Shown: positions 29,537-41,500 of the stretch, piece by piece
Position numbering within the stretch: position 1 is the stretch's first letter
How the letters are laid out: every line of letters begins with the position of its first letter
NCBI GenBank assembly: GCA_013396915.1
Contig: VWZL01000578.1
Coordinates: 1-64,000 of the forward strand
Reading direction: 5' to 3'
DNA from: Stercorarius parasiticus
Taxonomy: Eukaryota > Chordata > Aves > Charadriiformes > Stercorariidae
DNA length: 64,000 nucleotides
Program-made: the position numbers and the translations under genes
Notes under the pieces: generated by a model
Database searches by the model: none
What the model saw: only the letters and a program-made list of their open reading frames with translations
What the model was told of the DNA's origin: nothing

Positions 29537-32500
29537 TACGAATATAGGGATATTCACTCATCGGTGTTTCTGCAAATGATGGAGTTATAGCTCCAGCAGT
29601 TTTAAACAACTTACCTAAACCTAATATTGTCTATAGCATTAAGATACTACATATATGGTATATACACAAAAGAAAACTCTTTTTAAACTTGCTATATTGG
29701 CTATCACAGAAAGCTGTGATTCTACAGGAATTCCTTCCCATTCCACCAGGATGTCAATCCCAAACATTAACACGCTCAGGATAATCAGTGGCTTGTCTCA
29801 TTGACTGATTCTGAGGACAAATATCAAGAGGGCAAGAAATTGACCATTTTCTCTGATCCATGATTTCAGTAGGAACTAGTCCTCTAGGAACTTTTTCAAA
29901 TCTAGCACTAATTCGTCATTTAAAAAGAGAACACAAGAGAAATCAGAGCTTTCTGTTCTTAGACTTGGAGTCTACCTTCCCAGAGAATCTGGTGCTGACA
30001 CACAGGTCAAGATATAAGAAGTTTTACCCTCTTCTCCAAATAAGGAGGCCTAAGGAGAGAAAAAATGAACCATTCATGTCTCAGGGCCACAGTATATCCC
30101 TTGGGACATGAAGAATTTAACTTTTGTGCACCAATTTCCCTCCCATCAACGTCCTGGCAGAAAGTAACTTACTCTGCCTGTTCCCTGGACTGTGGGGTCT
30201 TTTCCTTCCTTCCTGCAGGACAACCCCAATTCAGGATGGGAACGCTGAGCAGACAAGCATGACATCGTATTCTTATCTCTTCCATATAGCGTCTCACTGG
30301 CTGATCTGAGCAAAAAACAGGGATCAGTGTCTCTCTCCCGCACCACTTCATCACCACTGCGACTACAATTATCTTTACCTCTTAAGGGAGAACAAGTCGG
30401 AAGAATCTATGTCATGCATTCTTGCTGCTTACCCACAGTCTGGAGTTTACCTCTGCTGCAACAGAGGGAGTAAGCAGCATTTTGTAAACTGGTGACATTG
30501 ATTATTCCCCAGACACAAATGTGCACACAAATGGTATTTTGAGTAGGATTTTTGATATCAAAATTCCTTCTCAGAAATCATCCGAAGAGCAAATAGGTAC
30601 ATTACAACTCATGTTGCACTATAAACAAAGTTCAGACACATTCACATCAGTAGGATGCTAGGTATCCAAACAAATAGACAACTAAACAGTCTTGTGATTT
30701 CTAGCCCACCACAACGTTTCAACTTCTTAATAACATTTTTCTATATAGACCTGATGGTGTGATTTTTGTCTTGTTGGGGAGTGGTGGTTTGAGGTAATTA
30801 AAAGGGAGTAAACAGAAAAGGGAACTGTAGAAAAGTTTAATTGTAGTCCCCAACTATAACTCCTCACTAATGTCAGAACAATGTAGTTATACACCACCGC
30901 TGTGATTTCTTTCGGAGCTGTATGCACTAAGTAGCTTGGCATTTATTAATATATTTGTTTTTCCTGCCACCCAAGCCAGACAATGCATTTTTAAAGACAA
31001 GTAGGAGAAAGCTATCTTAGTGTGGATGAACTTCATTGAGATTTGTTGGAAAAAAATGTACAATGTCAGTAACTCCTATTGCAGTTTGTCAACAGTTCAC
31101 AGCAGTAAACCCATAAACTCTCAATTAATCCAAAAACTTTCATGAATAGGCTTAATCCTTAAAAAACATATTAAGTAAACCAAAAGGGCTGCACACACAC
31201 AGAGTATATGCTTATATTCTTTACCTTCTCCTTCTGTGTAGTGGAGAACTATTCTAAGGTGTTACGTATTGAAATTAACAGAATCAAACTAAACCAAGTG
31301 TGTTTGGATTGGAGATTAGAAGGGAGAGGATGGCAGTTGCCATATTTTCCTAGAAAAACCCAAAACTGCCAAGCCAGATTGCAGAGGGAATTAACAGCAT
31401 TTCACAAAGAAAAAAGTGAATAGTGCACATCAATTAAGAGGAAAAAAGAAAACTTGCAGATATTTTTTAAAGTGCATGAAACCAACCACATGATGGCAGT
31501 CCAACATTAAAAAAAAAAAGGAAAATCACTTGTGCATTTAATAGAAACTATTTGAAAAAGTATTTCAAATCCATGCATACTACTCAGAATATATCCAAGC
31601 AATGCTGTGGAGCAGTGAGTTTTAATCTTTCTTGATTTGCATACCTCTAAACATTTTTAAGAAGGTAAAAGACCCAATCTGCAGAGAAGCCTGATGTTTT
31701 ATTTTTCTTTTATGAAACTCTATAGTACAGTTCATACATCCCAGAGTCCACAGAAACAAGATCTAAATACCACTGTTTGATAATTTTAGAAAATACTATT
31801 TCCCTGTATGAGTGTGATGATTTGCACTCTCCACTCAGAGTTCAGACTCCAATCCACATATATTCTGTTTCTGAAACATAGTAGACAGTTTACCTTCATA
31901 TAACATAGGTCAACCTGATATTTGACTCAACCGAGCTCTTAATTTCTCCCCCAGTGAGCAAAACCAACAATCTGATAAAGCAGAAGTCCTGGTACATTCC
32001 TAATTCCAAAATAACAGTTTTCTGGTATGCTTTTCTCCTAATCCCCCTTTTTTAGTCTCCACTGACTTCAGCCCAGCTACCAACATAAATTCACATACGT
32101 ATCTTCTAGTCCAATTCTTTGGTATGCATATGCAACATATCACTAGTTTATGAATGTCCAAAACTTAAAAGATGATAAGTGAGAAATAAAAAGTCGTAAC
32201 TGATGACACCCAGAGTCTCATTTGCTCATATTCAGTGCTGTTTGCTACCGCTGACTATATGGTTTGCCTTTTACCATTTGTATTAGTGAGGCTAATGATC
32301 TCAGTGGTGTTTCCAAAATAACTTCCTAATGCTTTTCCTAACCAGCACATGGCAGATTGTTCTGGTTGGCACATATGCCCAGAATTGCTCCCTTGTTCCC
32401 AGATTCATTAATTTTTATTTGTCTATATTGATCTCCATGCACTGTATGTCAAACAAATCAAGATGGGTCAAATTCCTTTACATCTTCTGTCTCTCATTAC

Positions 32501-34080
32501 TGTCTTTGCTTTTGTCTGTATAGTGAGCAACTCTGAAGACATGTTTTCTCTTATCAGTGTCAAATTATATGCAGCAAATTAGCAGTATCAGAGGTATAAA
32601 AGAGTCAGTAGCTGGCGAGACATTTTAAAAGTGCAATCACTTTTATACAACACAGGGCATTAGCCTAAAACCTCACTACACAAGAAAACCGCTGTTACAC
32701 CAAAATGCAGCTATTTGTCATTCTAACTCAGGTTAGAAATATAGATTGAATTTAACTTGATATTGTGACTTTCCAGGAATATTAGCTGCTAGCTGACCTA
32801 TGGGTCTGTAATCACAGATATGTAGCTGATAAACATTCTTCCACTCCATGATGAGAAAGTAAACCTGTTGCGCTTTCTTTCACCATATTAAACTGCAACA
32901 CCTCTTCCAGCTCACAACTCTCAAGGCTGTGACTGAGCTTTTCCTTACATCTGTTTCAGTGTGAATACCTGTTTGCATCCATGAAATCAAACGGGTACTC
33001 TCATTCTAATTAACTTCCTTTCCACAACGCACAAGCAATGATCCAACACACCAAAGAGGGAAGTGGAGGATCTTTTCCCGCCTTTTGGTGCCTTTGGGTG
33101 GTGCCATCCAACTCCTCTTCCACACAGCAATGGCCTTCCTCCAGTTTTAGGCTCAGCACCCTTGCTCTACAGTGTCCTGTCCCCTCAATTCTCCACTTGT
33201 TCACTGAATTCAGTTTTTTGGATTGCACCCCCAGCATCCATGACAACAAAAGTTCGCTTGCTCAGAAGCAGCCCGTCAGCTTGAAGAGACGGGCTAAAAC
33301 TTACAGTTCTTTCCTACTCCTCGCAAAGCCTGCCTACCAATGGACAGTCTGAACTTTGCTGAGCTAGTTGACTTATGCTTGCACTATCACACCATTTTGA
33401 CATATACACTTCTCTGAAATATTTTAAATGTATATGCAATACATTTTAAAATATACATGCTTTAATATTTTCCTCCTGCTCACGGGATGTTTACAATTTC
33501 AAGGCTGCTATACTAAACTCAAAAGTACTACATCTACAAGAAAAATTGCATTTTACTGCACAATTGATTCAAAACACACAAAAACTAACAAACATGATGG
33601 CCTTTACTACAGTATGTACAGAACATGATTTTATTGTTATGATATCTTTAATTCAAATAAAATTCTTTCCACTTGTTTTAAGTTATTCTTTCTTTATGCT
33701 AAAAATCAAAGTGTTCATTCTAAGCATTATTTATGCAAATCCAGAATCCACTCTGTTAATCAATATTGAAGGAAGTTGACGGCTTGTCAATAATTATTCA
33801 GAAAATGCTTAACTGTGCAAGTATTTGAAAATGTTTAAAAATCAGAAGTACAACCACACCATCTTCTGATCAATTTGTGGTATGACACATCAGAAAGCTT
33901 ACAAACACCCTGATATTGGCTGTTTTCATACTAAATTCAGAATGATTGCACATGTAACAGTCTCAATATGTGCCCAATCTCCATAAAAGTGGTAAGTGTA
34001 TGATGAAGATAAAGTGGGTCGGCACAATATTACAGCTCAATTCTGTCTATACTCCACATAAAGAATTCCAAGTGGCATAC
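29537..34080. other. intergenic between two LTRs
   Basis: This 4.5-kb stretch lies between two LTRs of the same orientation and subfamily. I looked for a primer-binding site, gag, protease, reverse transcriptase or polypurine tract and found none. No long frame with retroviral motifs is present on either strand. It therefore reads as host intergenic DNA between two independent solo LTRs rather than a provirus interior. A weak resemblance to a hAT-type transposon end near 31612-31680 is discussed under rejected items. Confidence 0.65.
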
Positions 34081-34551
34081 CGTCCTGGTTTCAGCTGGGA
34101 AAGAGTTAATTTTCTTTCTAGTGATTGCTGTGAAAGTAATGTCAATAATGCATATTGTTTTACTCGTTGCTAGGCAATGTTTATAGTTTTCAAGCACTCT
34201 TTTCAGCTTCCCATAGAAGCTGAGAAGCAGTATAAACAGAACAAAGGAATGGCCAATGGAACATTCCATACCATAGATGTCATGCTCAGTATATAAATGA
34301 GGGTTGGCTGGTGAGAGGCAATCCATGATCACTTCTTGAAAAGGTACCAATTCACTGGGTGGTAAAAGTGACTTGTAGTATTATTGTTGCTGTTATTGTT
34401 CTATTAAACGGTCTTTATCTCAACCCAGTTTTTTTTTCCTTTCTCTTTCCCCTCCTTTTCTCCCTCTTCTCCCTGCCCTTCTGAGGGGAAGGGGGAGAAC
34501 TGCACAAGCAGCTGCGTGGTCCTAGCAACCAGCTGGGGTTAAATCGCAACA
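34081..34551 (+). mobile_element. solo LTR, same subfamily, 0.9 kb upstream of MINDY3
   Basis: Same family and orientation as the LTR at 29004. It starts CGTCCTGGTTTCAGCTGGGA (the usual first T apparently changed to C) and ends CGCAACA. It keeps a good TATA box, TATATAAA at 34290-34297, an ATTAAA polyadenylation signal at 34403-34408, and the CAGCTTC/GAAGCTG inverted repeat. It lacks most of the long ATT array seen in the other copy. No internal retroviral sequence adjoins it and no exact target-site duplication is seen. Its 3' end is about 650 bp upstream of the CpG island and about 920 bp upstream of the MINDY3 start codon, on the same strand. Confidence 0.85.
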
Positions 34552-35204
34552 CACATGCAATACAGTTTCACCCAGAAAACTTTCAGATTGAAACGCTTTT
34601 TTCTAAGAGAACAACCTTAACACAGTTTTGCCAGTGGTAACAGTTACCACCCTTCTGAAGAATTTTATTTAATAAAGTCTAGGTTAATCTTGTGCACAAC
34701 ACTGACCGCAAAACCTCCATGAAGAATTCCCATTCAAAAGGCAATTATCTTTTACAAAAATACCCCGTCTTTATTTCTAGACTATCTACTGAAAAAAATC
34801 ATAACTAAATTAGATAAACCAAATTTAGTTCTCAAATCTGAATTTTTTTCAAGTTCACAAGAGATGTCTGTCTAACATCACTCCTAAATAGTTCAAGAAA
34901 ATCGTAAGGCTACCTTTCATTCTTCATTGCAATCTATAGTATGAATGCAGGTACTGCCAGGCAAGATAATTGTTTCTGAAATAGTAAAAATATTTCATGT
35001 ACATATGCAAGCGCTACATTTTACCTATACATTAGGTTAGCACTTGCACAAGACACTATACAAGAAACACGGAGAGGAAGCTCTCTACTTATACCGGTAC
35101 GATTCTGGATTCCTGACATCTCTTGCTGTATCCAGCCCACAGGCAAGATCTTTACGCTGTCTTTACGCTGACTAATGTGTACCTCACGTTCAGACTTAAA
35201 AGGC
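34552..35204. other. 5' flank of MINDY3 promoter
   Basis: AT-rich sequence between the solo LTR and the CpG island. No repeat or exon is recognised. Base composition changes sharply to GC-rich near 35200, which marks the promoter boundary. Confidence 0.5.
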
Positions 35205-35321
35205 CACCACCGGTAACACTGGCCCTACCGCTGCCAGGCGTTACCCGCCCTCACTCGACGGTCTCCTCAGGCAGTAACGGCCTGCGCGACCACCGCCCGC
35301 CAAACCCCCTCCCCACTCCCG

Positions 35322-35328
35322 CTTCCGG
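35322..35328 (-). promoter_or_regulatory. ETS/GABP-like site
   Basis: CTTCCGG on the + strand, which reads CCGGAAG on the minus strand, matches the ETS-family core. A second GCGGAAG core lies just downstream at about 35334. Both are in the CpG island about 140 bp upstream of the start codon. Confidence 0.45.
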
Positions 35329-35377
35329 CGCCCGCGGAAGCAGCGGGGGCTGCCGGGCAGGCGGAAAGGAACCCGCC

Positions 35378-35388
35378 GCGCATGCGCA
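35378..35388. promoter_or_regulatory. NRF1 palindromic site
   Basis: GCGCATGCGCA is a full match to the palindromic NRF1 recognition sequence, which is frequent in CpG-island promoters of housekeeping genes. It lies 82 bp upstream of the start codon. Binding is inferred, not shown. Confidence 0.6.
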
Positions 35389-35411
35389 GCTCCGCGGGGT
35401 GCCCGGCGAGG

Positions 35412-35429
35412 CCCCGCCCAGCCCCGCCC
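35412..35429. promoter_or_regulatory. paired GC boxes (Sp1/KLF)
   Basis: Two CCCCGCCC boxes at 35412-35419 and 35422-35429 are spaced 10 bp apart, about one helical turn. They lie between the NRF1 site and the N run and are likely Sp1/KLF sites of a TATA-less promoter. Confidence 0.55.
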
Positions 35430-35454
35430 GCCCGGCGCCGCTCGGCCCCTCCCC

Positions 35455-35461
35455 NNNNNNN
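35455..35461. other. run of 7 N, assembly gap
   Basis: Seven unresolved bases lie 8 bp upstream of the ATG of MINDY3 in an extremely GC-rich stretch. The true length is unknown. The core promoter or 5' UTR is therefore incomplete here, and an upstream in-frame start cannot be excluded. Confidence 0.95.
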
Positions 35462-35469
35462 GCCCCGTC

Positions 35470-35566
35470 ATGTCCGAGGCGGGTCAGGAGCTTGTCCACC
35501 TGGTGTGGGGCAAGAAGGCTGGGCCCCGCGGGCTGGCCGACACCATCTTCTGCCGCTGGGCGCAAG
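35470..35566 (+). CDS. MINDY3: MINDY3 exon 1 (coding part)
   Basis: Encodes residues 1-32 plus one base of codon 33, ending ...FCRWAQ. Donor GTACCTG follows at 35567. It sits within the CpG island. The Lys-Ala-Gly-Pro-Arg-Gly stretch appears one residue longer than in the mammalian protein, as I recall it. Any 5' UTR exon upstream is not identifiable because of the N run. Confidence 0.93.
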
Positions 35567-38500
35567 GTACCTGCGTGCGCCGTGCCCCGGCCCTTCCCCC
35601 GCCCGGCCTCCTCCCCCGGGGGTCCTTCCCCGGCCCCTCTCGCCGCACTGGGCTCGCCTGCCCGCACACACCTGCAGCCGCCCCCGGCGGGCTCGGCGGC
35701 GCCTGTGTGCCCGCGTCCGTCTCTCCGTGAGGGGAGGGGGGCAGGGCCCCTCCGCGGACGGGGCGGCGGCAGTTGCGGGCGGTCGTGTGCCCCTGTCACG
35801 GGCAGCCCAGCGTGTGGCCCGCGGGGAAAATGATGCAGCAGTTTCACTTGCTAAATAATAATTTTTTTTGCAGCTTGGTCGTCTTCTGCCACAAATCTTC
35901 AAAGGAACTTAGAAGAGTAGGAAAGGAAATGTATTTCATAAATATGTTTTAACAGCATCTTGCGCCATTATTTTACATAGCTCATGGAAAAGTGAACATA
36001 AGGACAGATTTTTTTAAAACTATTTCTTTAGCGATTGAAGCAGGTGCATGCCAGCTTTAGGATGTGGCAAGAGATAAAAGCAACAATAACCCTGGAACCT
36101 GGTGTATTTGTAAGATGTTTTTTCCGTATTTAAATTACGCAACCCACACATAGTTTCTTCTTGATGGAGACTTTCTGGTATTTTTTCAGAACTGCAGTTG
36201 CAAGGTGTAGTGCAGAGGCTTGCTGATAAAAATGATATGCAAGAAATCAGTCTGTGTACCTGCCCTGGCTGAAAGAAGGGAATAATAGCCTTCTCTCTAA
36301 CTTACTAGGAAGTTTGAAGAATTCTAGTAATGGTTATGAAGATCATAATTAAAACATCCTTAATTCCTGGAGAAAATTTGCAAGTGATAGTGGAATTTAT
36401 AGATTAAAAAAAAAAAACAAAACCCAAAGCCCAACATTTTAATGCATTCAGGTCTCAGGGCGAAGTTGGCTGAAACAAAAGGATGTCCTTCATGTTCTCT
36501 GTTCTTTGCTCCTCTTCTTTTTTTTAACAGGAGTTTTGTCATAGACATAGCTTCAGTAGATGCATGTGTGAGGTTGATCTGGGAGCTGCACAGCTTCTCT
36601 GTCACAGGACAGAGTGCACTACTAGACTCTCGTATCTTTTTCCCTAGGTTAATCTGTGTTCAGGTAATTCAGTGAGAAATATTTGGGGGATAAAAATGCC
36701 AAATTCCTTCTCAGTTCTAGAATTTAAGCCAGCCTAGTAAAGCCAATACTTTTCCTAGTGACTTGATTATTTCTCGGGAAATATAATTACTTTCTGAAAT
36801 ATCTCTTAAGTTTTGGTAAAGTGTCGCCGTTTCAGTACAAGGTTTTTGCAAAGTCAGAAATGATAGTGTTAGGTTACTGAAATTGACATTTTCACTACAG
36901 TTTGTTTGTATATGAAATTTTAGCAGTTTCAAAATTTATTGAAATGTATGTTGTAATGCCCCAGATTTGTGATCCTGTGAGAGATTAATGGAAGAGACCT
37001 CTCATGTTCTTGGTGGCTCCTGGAAAGGAGCTATTATTTCCTATCTGTCTTTAGGGAAAGTCCTGTAAATATACTGTGTAGTGTATCCGTTCCCTTCTCT
37101 ATATCCTCTCTAGTATAATCAATTTTGTGTAGTAAAAACACATGACAATAACTTGGTGTGGTGTTTGTGCTGGGAATCAGAAAAGTCAGTTTCAGTCCCT
37201 TATGGTGTGTAGTAGCATAATACATTTACCCAACTTTCAGTTTCTATTTTGTTGAAAAAATTCTGCACCGTTTACCTACTGCAAAGGATCTTGTCAACAC
37301 TGACTCTTCAAGATTTAAAAAAAAACCCCGAACATAATAATCAAACTTTATTATTTCCAAAGACTTCAAAATTTAAAAGATAGGCCTTAGTTTCACATCA
37401 TATGTGCAGAAAATATCGAAGTATAAATGATGCTTGCTTAAACAACTGGTTTGGTGGTGGTTTTTTTGTGGTTTGGTGGGGTTTTTTTTGGAGTATAGTG
37501 CCAACACTGGTGTTTATTTCAGATACTTTCTGAATGTTGTCTGATCCTTTTTCAAGCCCTGTGAAAGTTGGGAACTATAATTTACATCTAGTAAGAAAAG
37601 TAGAGAGTAGGAAGGGTGTTGAGGAATGGAAGACTTGAACCAGTCAGTTTCTCAGTAAAGATAGCAATGTTCCTGGAATCCTTGTCATGCACGAAACTCG
37701 TTAGCCATCATATTCATTTGGTCAAAACTGAAGACAGACTGATCTGCGGGCAGTCAATAGAACTGACCTAGCTAATGTGGATATGCTGTTTGAAGTTAGT
37801 GACAGTAATTTCCCCAGTTTGCTGCATTGGAAACTTTAAATATATTGTTTTGGTTCCTGACTTAACAAAGGCATGGGTGCAAAGCTGTTGTTGCAGTTTG
37901 GTTGGAGTTGTTTGTGTTGGCTTTTTTTATAGAATTTTTTTTCTTTATGATTGCAGCAGAATTTGCAGTTTGAACTTCATGTATCCCATTTACCAGAATC
38001 CTTAAAGTGGACCCAGAGGAATGTAGTGCAAAGGCTTGGTCTGCATGTCGGTGTTTCCTGGCATAGATATGACGACTTGGTAAGGAGTTAGGAGGGGGAC
38101 TGAAACCTAAAGAAAAGATACCAACGTTAGAAGTGATTTTCTTCCTTGATCCAAGAGATAAATTCCATTCATAAAGGTGCTCTTCAGGTCAGTCCTGAGG
38201 CACGCGGCATCAGGTCTACACAACTATGAATGGCAGGTTTGAGTGCAGCATCCTGTCAGAATTACCTAAGCTGTTTTCTCACTGGTCTTTGGAAAGAAAG
38301 ATACAGGACAGTCTTTTTAAATGACTGTTTAACTTCAAAAGAATAGTGTGAAGGTATTAATACTACAGTTTGTGTATATACATAACGTACAATGTTAAAA
38401 GGTCTGCTTTGTCTGTATCCTCTTCCAGCTTCTAGTCCGAGAGCTGGGTGAGTAGACTGACAACTTTCCTTTTCTTTCTCCCCTATCCTTTCCAAGTTTC

Positions 38501-41500
38501 CTTTTCTTACATGCCTGGAACTCTGTTTCTGTTCACATTGGCTTTTATGACATCCTTGGTTGAGGAGACTGTAGTATTGTTTTTAAGTCATTTGACCTGT
38601 AATATTGTTAGACCGTGATCAAGTCAGGGTTACTAGGAAATAATATTTTTACCAGACAGGCAGATACATTTTAAGCAAAAGGAATACACTTGCCAGTCTT
38701 AAAATTCTTAAATAGAAGTAGCAATTTGAAAAGTGTTCCTCTGAGTTTAATTTAATAATGTTTAATTCATCTGGGGGATGGGAGAGAAATACTCATTGGT
38801 ATCTATGTAGTTTTTAAAAATATTTTGATGACTATGATTTATAGAATATTTACATTTGTCTGCTTTCCATCTTCCTGAGTTCTGTATAACTCAGTGCAAA
38901 CAGTTAATCAGAAAGAAAAGCATTTTTCATCTAATATTCACAGTTAGGGTATAGACAAGTGTGGATTCTGCAAACAGCTGGAGGATGTTACACCTATTGG
39001 CCCACCTCTGCCGACTTGTTGCTGCTTGTCTGCCACAAGTGTTGCCTCTTAAATCTTTTGGTGAAACTGCTTTTGAAGCTTCTGCTTTACCAATGCTGTT
39101 CACACTTAGCAAAGTAAGTCTTGGTGAGTGGTCTTCAAGTCATAGCCTGTGGACTGCTTTTAAGGCATCTGTAAAAATTAAGAAGTTAGAAGGCAAACCC
39201 GCTGACAGGAATTCGCACATCGTGTGGAAAAAATATTGAGGTCTTCAAACAAAAAAGTACTGATGATTACTGACTTAGAGCTTCTGTTCAAGTGGAGGAT
39301 GTTGCTTCAGTTTAAGTAGGTGTTGCTAATTCTGCCAGGAGAAAGTGATCTTTCTTGCTAACACAAGCCATACTACTATTAAATATGAGACAACAGTAGC
39401 TTTTGGAAAAACAGCAGGGGCGCGCTGCTGAGAAGAGCTACCTAACACCCTGCTCTAGGGAAGAATCTGTTCTCAATTTTATGCTGGTAGACTTTTTTCT
39501 TCTTTCCTCCCTTGGAGTGGCATATCAGTTTTGGGATAGTGATACTGTCTTTAGGACAAAATAACCATGTCTTGCTGTTTCAGTCAGACTGTCAAATCCC
39601 TTTCTATTGTATATGAGATCTAAAAGTTTATTTCATGTATTTACATAATGCAGAGTTGTCTTAATGAATTTATTCTGAAGAACACAAAACCTCTTACGAA
39701 GCTTGCTGAATGAAAAGTTAGGCTTTGGGGCAGAAGTATAGTTTTTGGAGGGATTGTCTGTGTTATGTGTAAGTAACAGCCCTTTCAGAACAGTTTAACT
39801 GAAAGGAGACTAGAACATACCATTCACTGTGGAAAAAATGGGATGTGAACATGTAAGTTAATTTGTTAAAAGATTGTATTTTCTGGTTAATGGGCATGGT
39901 GGCTAATGTAGTTGGAATACACATAGAGCAGTAAGAATTTGAAATGCCCTGTAACACAATTATCTAAATAATTAGTGAACCCTAAAACTCTTAGCTGCTG
40001 CCTGGGCCCAAAAAAGAATATCTGAAAAGACATTGTCCTTACTTTAAGAAAGGGTATGGTGCTAGTGAGTCCATTCTTTACTCTGGGTAAGGCTGACAGG
40101 CTTAAAGAAAATGAAAGGTCTTGAGGAATGCTTACAATAGGAGGCTCTTACCAGGGTACAGATTCAGAAGTGTCAGTGAATGTTCAGAAGTTTCACAGAG
40201 CTGTTTTGTTTTACAAAGGTGTGAAAAAAGGCATCTTACCTTGTTTTCTGGCAGCTTGTTGCCTGATTTAGTGGTAGCCTACCGGGTAATTTGTGTACTT
40301 TCCTCAAACCCTTCCAGGACTTCCTGGCTTTTTATCCACAACTCATTAAGTGGACTTTTGTTGTGGTGGTGTTGTAGCAAACACTCCTTTCTTTTTGTGT
40401 GTGGGAAGCAGTTGTTTTGTTTGGTTGGATTTTTTCCCCACAGAAAATTTCAGAAGTTTCATTTTACTATAAAAAATACACTTTGAAAACCCAAAGCCAT
40501 ACGCAAAATGTGTCTATCATTCTACACCCAGCTCTAGAGAAAGGATGAAACATTAAGATGTGTTGTAAACCTTGTACTTGAGTAATAATGGATTATTCTA
40601 GTGTTTCTGTCAGGCAGTTCTTGTATCCCAAAAAAGAAATACAGTTCCATGGTGAGAGGCTGCCTTGGCAGATAACAGGACAAAAAATGTATAGCACAGC
40701 ATCTTTGTAGCTAGATTGGATCAGAGATAGAGCAAGTTTGTTGGTGGGTTTTTTTTAATGTGGTTAATGTTGCATGCTGTTTAGCTACTGCCCTTGTCTC
40801 TTTTATTCAGCTAGAATTGGTTCTTGCACAGAGTGAAAATGCTGAAGGTATACAGGATCCTTTGTAAAATGGCAGTGGTACTAATGTTTAAAGTGTCCTG
40901 GGTGTAAAAAAAAAAATAATATATATATATTTTAGAAATAGGCAAATAATAAAAAGATGCAGGAAAGCGATGGGATGATCATAATAGAAGAAGAAATGTT
41001 TTTTGTAGTACTTCGGACCATAATGTGGAGTATTAGATGAAAGGTGAAAGGCAAGAGTAGGTAACTAAGTCATACTTCCATTTTGGGAAAATATATGTAG
41101 GAGTGCTAAGAATTAGGTGTAAGAAAAAAAGTGGGTCTTGGTAAATTATAAGTTTTGGTGAAATCGGGAGAATAAAACATTGTTTGGTGTGATTAATAGT
41201 GGGCAAATGATATAAAGACAGATTTGGGAATATCATGGTCACCATAACTCAAAATATTAAGTAATATACTGCTTAACAACAGGAATTTAGATCTACTCCC
41301 CCTCCACCCCGCACTGCCCACCCCCAGCACAGAGGTTAAAGCAGTAGTGATATTGAAAAAATGGTGTCAATGAAGCATTTAACATGGTTATAAATGGCAA
41401 GGAAGATGAATGATAATTATATTATGTTTCTTATAGGTAAAGAATAATAATCATGGATAAAAGGCAGGCAGATTAAAAAAAATATTATTTTGGCTGCATT

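Larger units (their letters stand above)
35205..35830 (+). promoter_or_regulatory. MINDY3: CpG-island promoter of MINDY3
   Basis: A roughly 600-bp block, very rich in C, G and CpG against an AT-rich background, surrounds the first coding exon. It has no TATA box near the start but carries ETS-like, NRF1 and Sp1-type sites, the usual composition of a housekeeping vertebrate promoter. It extends about 260 bp into intron 1. Long open frames on both strands here (for example 35123-35833 + and 35251-35847 -) result from GC richness and are not credible genes. The exact transcription start cannot be read from sequence. Confidence 0.85.

Noticed and set aside
31612..31690. Weak resemblance to a hAT-type transposon end (CAGTGAGTTTTAATCTTTCT)
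   Set aside because: Only one end is seen, no matching inverted terminus or 8-bp target duplication was found, and the match is poor.
29537..34080. Possible proviral interior between the two LTRs
   Set aside because: No primer-binding site, polypurine tract, gag or pol similarity was seen on either strand.
35123..35847. Long overlapping open frames on both strands in the CpG island (up to 236 codons)
   Set aside because: GC-rich DNA has few stop codons, the frames run through the N gap, and their Pro/Ala/Gly/Arg-rich translations match no family. Only the MINDY3 exon 1 frame is supported.
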